DNA of 8,004 nt, taken from positions 1-8,004 of the forward strand of contig CAMYOP010000123.1 of the NCBI GenBank assembly GCA_947260045.1. The letters run 5' to 3'. The notes under the pieces were generated by a model. It saw only the letters and a list, made by a program, of their open reading frames with translations, did not search any database and had not been told where the DNA came from. Below are positions 1-6,615 of the stretch, piece after piece (the first letter of the stretch is position 1; every line of letters starts with the position of its first letter). This DNA comes from an uncultured Desulfobulbaceae bacterium (lineage in GTDB: Bacteria > Desulfobacterota > Desulfobulbia > Desulfobulbales > Desulfobulbaceae). A program made the position numbers and the translations under genes.

Positions 1-48
1 GATTTTCCCATGCTGCGAAAATTCTTATTTGCTGTAATTTTTAAAATT

Positions 49-93
49 GTTTGTCGGTTTTCCATTCTGAAAGAATGTCTAACTCCGACAGAC
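49..93 (+). promoter_or_regulatory. Structured leader (two-tier stem-loop) upstream of the RND transporter gene
   Basis: The sequence can fold into a two-level stem-loop. The outer stem pairs 49-57 with 85-93 (GTTTGTCGG against CCGACAGAC, nine pairs with one G-T wobble). Inside it, CATTCT (63-68) pairs with AGAATG (72-77) around a GAA loop. There is no T-run after the outer stem, so it does not look like an intrinsic terminator of an upstream gene. It ends 13 nt before the ribosome binding site of the first gene. It may be a 5' leader structure or, at DNA level, an operator with dyad symmetry. The pairing is read directly from the sequence; the regulatory role is inferred. Confidence 0.4.
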
Positions 94-105
94 TCCTAGC
101 TGCAT

Positions 106-111
106 AAGGAG
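106..111 (+). promoter_or_regulatory. Ribosome binding site of the RND transporter gene
   Basis: AAGGAG lies 8 nt before the ATG at 120, a near-ideal Shine-Dalgarno that fixes this start over the in-frame ATG at 144. A short CTCCT at 93-97 could pair with AGGAG (107-111), which might partly mask the site. That would compete at position 93 with the leader stem just upstream. Confidence 0.75.
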
Positions 112-119
112 CTGGTTTC

Positions 120-2741
120 ATGCAAATTGGTAATAAGGTGACGATGTTCTCTTTGGACAGGCCAAAACTGATTTTCAAAATAATGGCTGTGATGACCATC
201 GTTTGCGGGTTGTTGATGATTCGTGTTCATGTTGATACGGATCCTGAAAATATGCTTGCAGAGGATGAAGCTGTTCGAGTTTTCCATGACCTGACAAAAA
301 AGGAATTCAATCTCCATGATGTGGTTGTGGTCGGTGTGGTCAATGAGCAACATGAACAGGGTGTTTTCAATCCGGAAACACTAAAAAAAGTAGATATTAT
401 CAGTAAATTTGCAGCGACCCTGGTTGATCCTGCTAATGAAGAGCGAAAAGTTGTAGCGCGTAATATTATTGCTCCAGATACCGTTGAAAATATCGAACAG
501 GCAGGTCTTGGTCAGGTTCGCTTTGACTGGCTCATGAAAAATGTTCCTGCCAGCAATGAAGAAGCACTGAAGATCCGAGATAATGCTTTGGCTAATCCAC
601 TCCTTAAGGGTTCCTTGGTTTCTGAAGACGGCAAAGCACTTGCGATCTATCTTCCCATTACTGAAAAAGATTTTGCCCATACTGTAAGCAAAGAGTTAAA
701 AAAAGTTATTGCCCAGTTTGATAAGAGTGATGATCGCTTTTACATTACAGGCCTCCCTGTGGCAGAAGATACCTTTGGCAAGGAAATGTTTGTGCAGATG
801 GCAATATCAGCACCACTTGCCATGCTCATGATATTTGGTCTGATGTTTCTCTTCTTTAAAAAGATACAGCTCATCATTGCCCCGATGATTATCGCCATGG
901 TCAGCGTTATCACAACCATGGGACTTCTTATTGGCATGGGGAACACTCTGCACATCATGAGTTCCATGATTCCAATTTTTATCATGCCCATTGCAGTGGT
1001 TGACTCCATTCACATCCTTTCAGAATTTTTTGATGAATACCAGAAAGTAAAAGACAGGCGAAAGACTCTGGAAAAGGTGATGGGCCACCTGTTTATGCCA
1101 ATGTTCTATACCTCCCTGACATCCTCTGCAGGCTTTGCCTCACTTGCCCTTACTCCTATTCCGCCTGTGCAGGTTTTTGGAATTTTTGTGGCTCTTGGTA
1201 TCTTGCTGGCCTGGCTCCTGACCATTCTCTTTATTCCTGCCTATATCATGACCATGAATGAGGAAAGTCTGGCAGATTTTGGGAGCACGTCGTCCTCTGA
1301 AGAGGCTGACGATACATCGCTGCTCAATCGCCACCTTCAATTTATTGGCAGAGCTGCCAAATCAAAACCCTGGATTGTGATTGCTATAAATATAGTCATA
1401 ATGCTTGTCGGTGTGTTTGGTATTTCAAAGATCCAGGTGAATGATAATCCTGTGAAATGGTTTAAGAAGGATCACGAAATTCGGGTGGCTGATAGAGTAC
1501 TGAACAGCCATTTTGGCGGCACGTATGAAGCGTACCTGGTTCTTTCTGGAAAGGAAACAGAGATATCTGCTGTAAGTGCCGGCGATTGGCTGAGTAATAA
1601 ATTAATCTATGATCTTGACGAGATGCCTGAATACAAGAAGAAGGCACTTGCACATGTCAGAGATGCTGTTTCTGACTCGCTTTCAGGGAAGGAACTTGGC
1701 GATAAATTAACGGAAGTATGGGAAAACGAACTTGCGCAAACTGAGCCCGATGATGATCTTGGTTATGACAGCTGGTCACTTGCCCTGGACGCTCTTGATG
1801 GACTTCGAAACCAGAAGCAGATTTTCAAGCGGCCTGATATTTTAAATTATATCATTGCTTTTCAGAAATATATTGCAGGCACTGAAAATGTCGGAAAAAC
1901 TAATTCTGTGGCCGATGTCGTACAAAAGGTGCATCAGGAGTTATATGAAAGTGATCCAAAGCATTACGTTATTCCTGATACCTTAAATGGTGTTGCCCAG
2001 ACCTTGATTTCCTTTCAGAATAGTCACAAGCCTGATGATCTCTGGCATTTGGTCACACCTGACTATACAAAGGCAAATATCTGGCTGCAGCTAAAAAGCG
2101 GTGATAATAAAGATATGGAAGAGGTTCTTGCCGATGTTGCTGCTTATTTTGAAACAAATCCTCCTCCCGTTGAGCTTGAATACAATTGGGCAGGCCTGAC
2201 TTATATAAATGTAGTCTGGCAAAATGAAATGGTCAGCGGCATGTTAAAATCGTTTCTCTCAAGCTTTGTTGTTGTTTTCATAATGATGTCCATCCTGTTT
2301 CGTTCGCCAGTATGGGGTGGGCTTGCTATGATTCCTCTTACTTTTACAATCGGTGTTATCTACGGTGTAATTGGTCTTATCGGGAAGGATTATGATATGC
2401 CCGTTGCTGTTCTGTCGTCTCTTACACTTGGTCTGGCAGTCGATTTTGCCATACATTTTCTCGAACGTTCCAGGGCAACTATGAAAAGAATTGGAGACTG
2501 GGGCCAGGCAGTGTCGGAAATGTTTAAAGAACCTGCCAGGGCCATTGTGCGCAATACCATCGTGATTTCCATCGGATTTACTCCGCTTTTGTTTGCCCCA
2601 TTGATTCCCTATCAGACGGTTGGGATTTTTCTGGCTACGATTATGTTGTATTCAGGCTTGACTACCATGTGGCTGCTACCATCACTGTTGACTGTCTTAC
2701 AGGGCTTGCTCTTTAAAAAAGATCAGATTGAGAATAACTGA
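120..2741 (+). CDS. RND superfamily (MMPL/HpnN-type) inner-membrane transporter
   Basis: An 873-residue inner-membrane pump, probably proton-driven, moving a lipid or other hydrophobic molecule; the cargo cannot be read from the sequence. It has the duplicated RND layout. There is an N-terminal helix (about 17-36), a periplasmic domain (37-227), five helices (about 228-377), a cytoplasmic linker rich in Ser/Glu/Asp (380-402), a helix at 418-437, a second periplasmic domain (438-709) and five more helices (about 710-860), giving twelve in all. Equivalent helices of each half carry an acidic residue in a similar setting: Asp295 in VVDSIHILSEF and Asp775 in AVDFAIHFLERSR. This is the usual proton-relay position in this superfamily. 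The second periplasmic domain is about 80 residues longer than the first, mainly through a charged helical stretch (about 487-570). The length fits the lipid-type RND families rather than the roughly 1000-residue AcrB drug pumps, and no membrane-fusion protein gene is adjacent. It is the first gene of the operon; the next starts 14 nt after its stop. Confidence 0.9.
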   Translation: MQIGNKVTMFSLDRPKLIFKIMAVMTIVCGLLMIRVHVDTDPENMLAEDEAVRVFHDLTKKEFNLHDVVVVGVVNEQHEQGVFNPETLKKVDIISKFAATLVDPANEERKVVARNIIAPDTVENIEQAGLGQVRFDWLMKNVPASNEEALKIRDNALANPLLKGSLVSEDGKALAIYLPITEKDFAHTVSKELKKVIAQFDKSDDRFYITGLPVAEDTFGKEMFVQMAISAPLAMLMIFGLMFLFFKKIQLIIAPMIIAMVSVITTMGLLIGMGNTLHIMSSMIPIFIMPIAVVDSIHILSEFFDEYQKVKDRRKTLEKVMGHLFMPMFYTSLTSSAGFASLALTPIPPVQVFGIFVALGILLAWLLTILFIPAYIMTMNEESLADFGSTSSSEEADDTSLLNRHLQFIGRAAKSKPWIVIAINIVIMLVGVFGISKIQVNDNPVKWFKKDHEIRVADRVLNSHFGGTYEAYLVLSGKETEISAVSAGDWLSNKLIYDLDEMPEYKKKALAHVRDAVSDSLSGKELGDKLTEVWENELAQTEPDDDLGYDSWSLALDALDGLRNQKQIFKRPDILNYIIAFQKYIAGTENVGKTNSVADVVQKVHQELYESDPKHYVIPDTLNGVAQTLISFQNSHKPDDLWHLVTPDYTKANIWLQLKSGDNKDMEEVLADVAAYFETNPPPVELEYNWAGLTYINVVWQNEMVSGMLKSFLSSFVVVFIMMSILFRSPVWGGLAMIPLTFTIGVIYGVIGLIGKDYDMPVAVLSSLTLGLAVDFAIHFLERSRATMKRIGDWGQAVSEMFKEPARAIVRNTIVISIGFTPLLFAPLIPYQTVGIFLATIMLYSGLTTMWLLPSLLTVLQGLLFKKDQIENN

Positions 2742-2755
2742 AAAGGAGAATAATT

Positions 2756-3550
2756 ATGCACCGAATTTTTACACCCTGGCTCATTATGGCTGGCTTTATA
2801 CTCCTGAGTAGTCCGGCTTTTGCAAATACTCCCACTGCTGAGGAGATCATTAACAAAGCGAATCTCGCTGCCTACTATGGTGGAGAAGATGGACGTTCAG
2901 AGGTTAGCATGGTCATAACTGACGGGCAGGGAAGAACCCGTAACAGGGAGTTCGTCATTTTGCGTAAAGACAAAACTGACGGAGGGCCGCAGCTTTTTTA
3001 TGTATACTTTCAAAAGCCAAGCGATGTCAGGAAAATGGTTTTTCTGGTTCACAAATATTTAGATCGTGACGATGACAGATGGCTCTATCTGCCAGCGCTG
3101 GATCTGGTCAAGCGTATTGCCGCCTCAGATAAACGAACATCCTTTGTCGGCTCCAATTTTTTTTATGAGGATGTTTCCGGTCGGGGTGTGGAAGAAGATA
3201 CCCATGAACTCCTTGAAACCACCGAGTCTCATTTTGTCATTAAAAATACACCGAAGGATCCGGATGGCGTTGAATTTTCTTCCTATACAGTCTGGATTGA
3301 CACGAAAAATTATCTGCCGCTTAAAGCAGAATATTTGGACAAAAACGGTAAAAAATATCGCCAGGTAGAAGCCCTGACAGTAGAAGATATCGATGGCTAT
3401 CCAACCGTTACTAAATCACAGGTGAGTGACCTTGAATCAGGGTCCGTCACGGTTTCGGAATTTAAAAAGGTTCGTTATGATATCGGCCTGGATGAGAAAA
3501 TATTCACCGAACGCTATCTTCGTCGTCCTCCTCGAGAGGTGAGGAGATGA
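2756..3550 (+). CDS. Periplasmic LolA-like lipid carrier (outer-membrane lipoprotein-sorting protein family)
   Basis: A 264-residue exported protein of the LolA/LolB-like fold family often annotated 'outer membrane lipoprotein-sorting protein' (COG2834, LolA_like). Residues 1-23 form a signal peptide with a hydrophobic core and an AFA cleavage site before NTPTAEE. There is no lipobox cysteine, so the mature protein should be soluble in the periplasm. The family signature is clear in the middle: DDRWLYLPALDLVKRIA (106-122), then SDKRTSFVGSNFFYEDV (124-140). A run of beta-strand-like segments such as YTVWIDTKNYLPLKAEYLD (177-195) follows. The C-terminus is arginine-rich (YLRRPPREVRR). AAGGAG at 2743-2748 precedes the ATG by 7 nt. 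It sits between an inner-membrane RND pump and an outer-membrane barrel, overlapping the latter by 4 nt. This implies that it shuttles a hydrophobic cargo between them. It is not housekeeping LolA itself, because its length and partners differ. The cargo is unknown. Confidence 0.85.
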   Translation: MHRIFTPWLIMAGFILLSSPAFANTPTAEEIINKANLAAYYGGEDGRSEVSMVITDGQGRTRNREFVILRKDKTDGGPQLFYVYFQKPSDVRKMVFLVHKYLDRDDDRWLYLPALDLVKRIAASDKRTSFVGSNFFYEDVSGRGVEEDTHELLETTESHFVIKNTPKDPDGVEFSSYTVWIDTKNYLPLKAEYLDKNGKKYRQVEALTVEDIDGYPTVTKSQVSDLESGSVTVSEFKKVRYDIGLDEKIFTERYLRRPPREVRR

Positions 3551-4851
3551 CAGTGAAGAATCGCCACATAATTCCAACCTTCCTGTTTTCATTTATATTC
3601 TGTTTTGGCAGTGTTTTGCCAACCATTCAGGCAGGTGAGGATCTTTCCCTAAAAGAGAGGCTGTATGATGACTGGGGAGTTGAATTTGGTGGATTTTTTG
3701 ATGTTCGTGCTGGTTTCATGCTTCAAAATGATGTTGATGAAAAAGATTTGAGTCTGGGTGAAACCAGGATGCAGCTGGAGCTGGGTCGTGATTTTGGCGA
3801 CGCAATTATGAATTTTAAGACAGACCTGCTTGCAGATGGCGTTACCGAAGAGGTTCTCCTTGATATACGCGAGTTGAACTTGGCTTTTTTTCCTGCAGAC
3901 AGCCTTGATATTAAGGTAGGTCGACAGGTACTTACCTGGGGAACAGGCGACATGATTTTTATAAACGACATGTTTCCCAAGGACTGGCAATCATTTTTTA
4001 TTGGCCGTGAAGATAATTATTTAAAGTCTCCTTCCAACGCAGTCAAGGCCAGTTTCTTTTTACCTGGAATTGATCTGGACCTAGCATATATTCCCCTGTT
4101 TGAGGGTTCCGAGTATGTCAGTGGTGAGCGTTTATCCTATTATAATCCCATGGTCGGCAGGATTGTTGGGCGCGATATGATTTTTGAAGATGAAGAAAAA
4201 AATAGATATTTCAGTGAGGCTGAACTGGCTGCTCGCATTTCAAAAAACATAGATGGAGTCGAGCTCGCTCTGTATGGATATTCTGGTTTTTGGCAGGAAC
4301 CAGAGGGCATTGACCCGCTGAATGGACTTGCTGTGTATCCTCGTCTCAATGTCTGGGGTGCATCTGCCCGTTCCACCGTGCTGGGTGGAATAGGGAACAT
4401 GGAATTTGGCTATTATGATTCCACTGGTGATGAAGATGGCCGAAATCCCTTTGTTCGACCAAGTGAGTATCGTTTCCTTGCTGGTTTTGAACATGAACTC
4501 GGGCATGAACTGACTGGTGCCTTCCAATACTACCTTGAAGTTATTGATCAATATGAAAACTACTTAAGCACCGTCCCGACAGGAACCGTAGCACGTGATG
4601 AATACAGACATCTCCTCACTCTGCGACTAACGAAATTAATGATGGATCAAAACCTTATACTGTCACTTTTTACCTATTATTCACCGTCAGATAATGATGG
4701 CTATGTCCGTTCCAGAGTGACTTATAAGGTAAATGACCATTTGAAATTGGATGGGGGCCTCAATTATTTCTGGGGTGAAGAAGAGTACACCTTCTGGGGA
4801 AGGTTTGAGCAAAACAGCAATGCCTATCTAGGCATTCATTATAGTTTTTAG
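3547..4851 (+). CDS. Outer-membrane beta-barrel protein, DUF1302-like, partner of the RND/LolA-like system
   Basis: A 434-residue probable outer-membrane barrel. Residues 1-29 look like a signal peptide (basic start, hydrophobic FLFSFIFCFGSVL, cleavage near IQA/GED). The mature chain alternates polar and aromatic residues in amphipathic strands, for example VEFGGFFDVRAGFMLQ, LDIKVGRQVLTWG and KLDGGLNYFWG. It ends in YLGIHYSF, the terminal-Phe strand expected of BAM-assembled barrels. The segment GRQVLTWGTGDMIFINDMFP (125-144) recalls the GRQ-x-x-x-WG signature of DUF1302-type proteins, which commonly neighbour RND transporters and LolA/LolB-like carriers. At 434 residues it is on the short side for that family. 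The ATG overlaps the previous stop codon (ATGA, 3547-3550), with AGAGG at 3535-3539 as Shine-Dalgarno, which indicates translational coupling. It probably serves as exit or entry port, or receptor, for the operon's cargo. Barrel identity is fairly sure; the exact family and function are inferred. Confidence 0.8.
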   Translation: MTVKNRHIIPTFLFSFIFCFGSVLPTIQAGEDLSLKERLYDDWGVEFGGFFDVRAGFMLQNDVDEKDLSLGETRMQLELGRDFGDAIMNFKTDLLADGVTEEVLLDIRELNLAFFPADSLDIKVGRQVLTWGTGDMIFINDMFPKDWQSFFIGREDNYLKSPSNAVKASFFLPGIDLDLAYIPLFEGSEYVSGERLSYYNPMVGRIVGRDMIFEDEEKNRYFSEAELAARISKNIDGVELALYGYSGFWQEPEGIDPLNGLAVYPRLNVWGASARSTVLGGIGNMEFGYYDSTGDEDGRNPFVRPSEYRFLAGFEHELGHELTGAFQYYLEVIDQYENYLSTVPTGTVARDEYRHLLTLRLTKLMMDQNLILSLFTYYSPSDNDGYVRSRVTYKVNDHLKLDGGLNYFWGEEEYTFWGRFEQNSNAYLGIHYSF

Positions 4852-4895
4852 CGGCATATTTTTTATTTTATTGAACAGCTTTAGGAGTAGAACAA

Positions 4896-5105
4896 ATGGT
4901 TATTAATGATTTTATTCATGCAATAGCAGGATTTTTTATCCTGCTGAGTCTCTCACTCGGGGTTGAGGCAAGCCCTATTTTTGTCTCTCAGTATTGGCTT
5001 TTTTTCACGGCCTTTGTTGGAGCCAATCTGCTCCAGTTCGGGTTCTCTAAATTTTGTCCATTGGGGTTCATCTTAAAAAAACTTGGTATCCCTGAATCAA
5101 AATAA
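4896..5105 (+). CDS. Small two-helix membrane protein, DUF2892 / YgaP-type transmembrane domain
   Basis: A 69-residue membrane protein. Helix 1 covers about residues 6-22 and helix 2 about 32-50, joined by a short loop (EASPIFVSQYW). The closing stretch NLLQFGFSKFCPLGFILKKLGI is the hallmark of the DUF2892 (YgaP-like) domain, including the conserved Cys54-Pro55 after the second helix and the KKLG end. In other bacteria this domain occurs alone or fused to rhodanese sulfurtransferase domains; no rhodanese is present here. AGGAG at 4883-4887 precedes the ATG by 8 nt. The gap to the barrel gene is 44 nt, AT-rich and without a terminator hairpin, so it is likely read from the same transcript. A functional link to the transport genes is not shown. 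Its molecular function is unknown. Confidence 0.8.
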   Translation: MVINDFIHAIAGFFILLSLSLGVEASPIFVSQYWLFFTAFVGANLLQFGFSKFCPLGFILKKLGIPESK

Positions 5106-5127
5106 TTTTTTACAGTGAACAATAGTT

Positions 5128-5160
5128 TAAAGCCGAGTGTCATGTTGATGCTCGGCTTTA
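5128..5160 (+). terminator. Intrinsic terminator between convergent genes, possibly bidirectional
   Basis: TAAAGCCGAG (5128-5137) and CTCGGCTTTA (5151-5160) are perfect inverted repeats. The stem extends inward (TG wobbles, then TCA/TGA) to a three-base loop at 5143-5145, about 15 pairs in all. On the forward strand the stem is followed by TTATTATT-type sequence. It starts 23 nt after the stop of the small membrane protein. For the reverse strand it directly abuts the stop codon of the response regulator, but the trailing T-run there is weaker. It probably ends the transport operon and may also end the two-component operon. Confidence 0.8.
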
Positions 5161-6585
5161 TTATTGGTCTGCCAATCTGAAACTATTTGACTTGATGTTC
5201 ACCCGCCTCATTATTTTTTGAAGAGCCGCCCGGGTCAGGCCTGACAGTTCTGCTGCTTTGGTCACATTTCCTTCTGTTTTACGTAAAAGATCTTTCAGAT
5301 AATTTTCTTCAAATGTGCGCACTAATCTTGATCTTGCCACTTTGTAGTTCTCAAAACCTGTTTCACTCTGCTGTGTTACTGATATTTCATCAAGATTTGA
5401 ATAATCAGGGTCGCCAGGGGTGTGAAGGTGTTTTGCCCCAATAGTGTTTTCTGGACAAAACATAACAGCTCTGCGCACAACATTTTGTAATTCACGAATA
5501 TTGCCTGGCCAGGGCCGTTGTATGAGTTCCTGGAGAGCATCGTGGTGAAAGAATTTTCTTTCTATCCCTAGCTCGCTGCAGGACTCCTTGCAGAAATGAG
5601 TGGCAAGGAGAGGGATGTCATCACGTATGTCGCGAAGCGAGGGAAGTGTGAGGGTAACAACGTTAAGCCTGTAGAAGAGATCTTCCCGAAACAAATTGTT
5701 TTGAATCTTTTCTTCCAGGTTTTGGTTGGTCAGGGCGATAACGCGGACATCAATGGTATGAGAACTAGCGGCGCCAAGCTGTTTAATCTCTTTTTCCTGA
5801 AGGACACGCAGGAGTTTTGTCTGGATTTGAATAGGGATATCAGCTATTTCATCAAGACATATGGAAGATTGATCGGCCTCTGTGAAAAGACCTGGATGAT
5901 CGCTTTCCGCACTGGTGAAGGCTCCCTTTTTATGACCGAATAATTCACTTTCCAAGAGGTGTTCAGGGATTGCCGGGCAATTAACCATGACAATAGGCTG
6001 AGAGCTTCTTTCACTTAATTCATGGATTGAGAGGGCTGCCAGTTCTTTTCCTGTACCGCTTTCTCCGCGAATGAGTACAGTATAGCCTGTTTTGGCAATG
6101 GTCTTAATGGAATCATAGAGACGCAGCATGGGTGCAGATTGACCAACAAACCGTGACAAGCCTCTCTGGTCGCCAACCTTTTCGCGCAAATTAAGTACTT
6201 CCCGTAATAACTGATTACGCTCAATGCCCTTATTGAGAACACGGACAAGCAGGTCTTTTTCAAAGGGTTTGGAGATAAAATCATATGCACCTCGTTTCAT
6301 CGCTTCTACTGCTATGGGAACTGAACCGAAGGCGGTCATCATGATTATGGTCAGTTGCGCATCGTGGTTTTGGAGTTTTTCAAGAAGTTTAAGCCCATCT
6401 ACTTCAGGCATTTGGATGTCAACCAGGGCGATATTAAAGGAACCCTTGTTGATTTCATTAATTGCCTCCGCTGCTCCCTGGGCGATCCTGATTTCTGTGT
6501 TCTTGAAAGATTTGCCTAAAAGTCGCTGCAGACCTGTCAGAATGTCTTTTTCGTCGTCAACGATGAGGATCCGTTTTTTGTTCAT
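5161..6585 (-). CDS. NtrC-family sigma-54-dependent response regulator
   Basis: A 474-residue cytoplasmic transcription activator with three domains. The receiver (about 4-120) has the acidic pair Asp10/Asp11, phospho-acceptor Asp56 in LVDIQMP, Thr84 and Lys106 in SKPF. The AAA+ sigma-54 interaction domain (about 146-375) has Walker A GESGTGKE (174-181), Walker B ICLDEI (242-247), arginine fingers Arg300 and Arg306 in FREDLFYRLNVV, and WPGNIRELQN (359-368, sensor II). A Fis-type helix-turn-helix closes the protein (about 427-464, GNVTKAAELSGLTRAALQK). The sigma-54 contact loop reads GAFTSA (221-226) instead of GAFTGA. In sensor I the common ATNRDL is LTNQNL. The start is set by MNKKRILIVDDE, the usual receiver beginning, although the Shine-Dalgarno is weak (AAAAAGAAAAT before ATG). 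It lies 30 nt downstream of the histidine kinase and is almost certainly its partner. Target promoters are not identifiable here. Confidence 0.95.
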   Translation of the reverse strand: MNKKRILIVDDEKDILTGLQRLLGKSFKNTEIRIAQGAAEAINEINKGSFNIALVDIQMPEVDGLKLLEKLQNHDAQLTIIMMTAFGSVPIAVEAMKRGAYDFISKPFEKDLLVRVLNKGIERNQLLREVLNLREKVGDQRGLSRFVGQSAPMLRLYDSIKTIAKTGYTVLIRGESGTGKELAALSIHELSERSSQPIVMVNCPAIPEHLLESELFGHKKGAFTSAESDHPGLFTEADQSSICLDEIADIPIQIQTKLLRVLQEKEIKQLGAASSHTIDVRVIALTNQNLEEKIQNNLFREDLFYRLNVVTLTLPSLRDIRDDIPLLATHFCKESCSELGIERKFFHHDALQELIQRPWPGNIRELQNVVRRAVMFCPENTIGAKHLHTPGDPDYSNLDEISVTQQSETGFENYKVARSRLVRTFEENYLKDLLRKTEGNVTKAAELSGLTRAALQKIMRRVNIKSNSFRLADQ

Positions 6586-6615
6586 ATTTTCTTTTTATAG
6601 AAGAGTTATAAACTA
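6586..6615 (-). other. Kinase-regulator intergenic junction with weak ribosome binding site
   Basis: Thirty nt separate the kinase stop codon from the regulator ATG. The sense strand reads AT- and A-rich just before the start (AAAAAGAAAAT) and has no good GGAG core. No hairpin or promoter is evident. The two genes are probably co-transcribed, with the regulator translated at a modest level or relying on coupling to kinase translation. Confidence 0.45.

Noticed and set aside
42..47. TAAAAT as a possible -10 box for the transport operon
   Set aside because: It matches five of six consensus bases, but no reasonable -35 lies 16-18 nt upstream, and the region is generally AT-rich. It would also place the start inside the outer stem of the leader structure.
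740..1009. Reverse-strand open frame rich in Met/Ile opposite the RND transporter
   Set aside because: Its hydrophobic look comes from being antisense to the transmembrane helix codons of the pump; there is no independent evidence for a gene.
3649..3990. Reverse-strand open frame of 113 codons inside the barrel gene
   Set aside because: It is fully antisense to a gene with a clear signal peptide and barrel pattern. It has no recognisable domain and its composition looks like a shadow frame.
4852..4895. Possible terminator or promoter between the barrel gene and the DUF2892 gene
   Set aside because: The gap is AT-rich with T-runs but has no stable inverted repeat, and I see no paired -35/-10 with good spacing. 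Only the ribosome binding site at 4883-4887 is supported.
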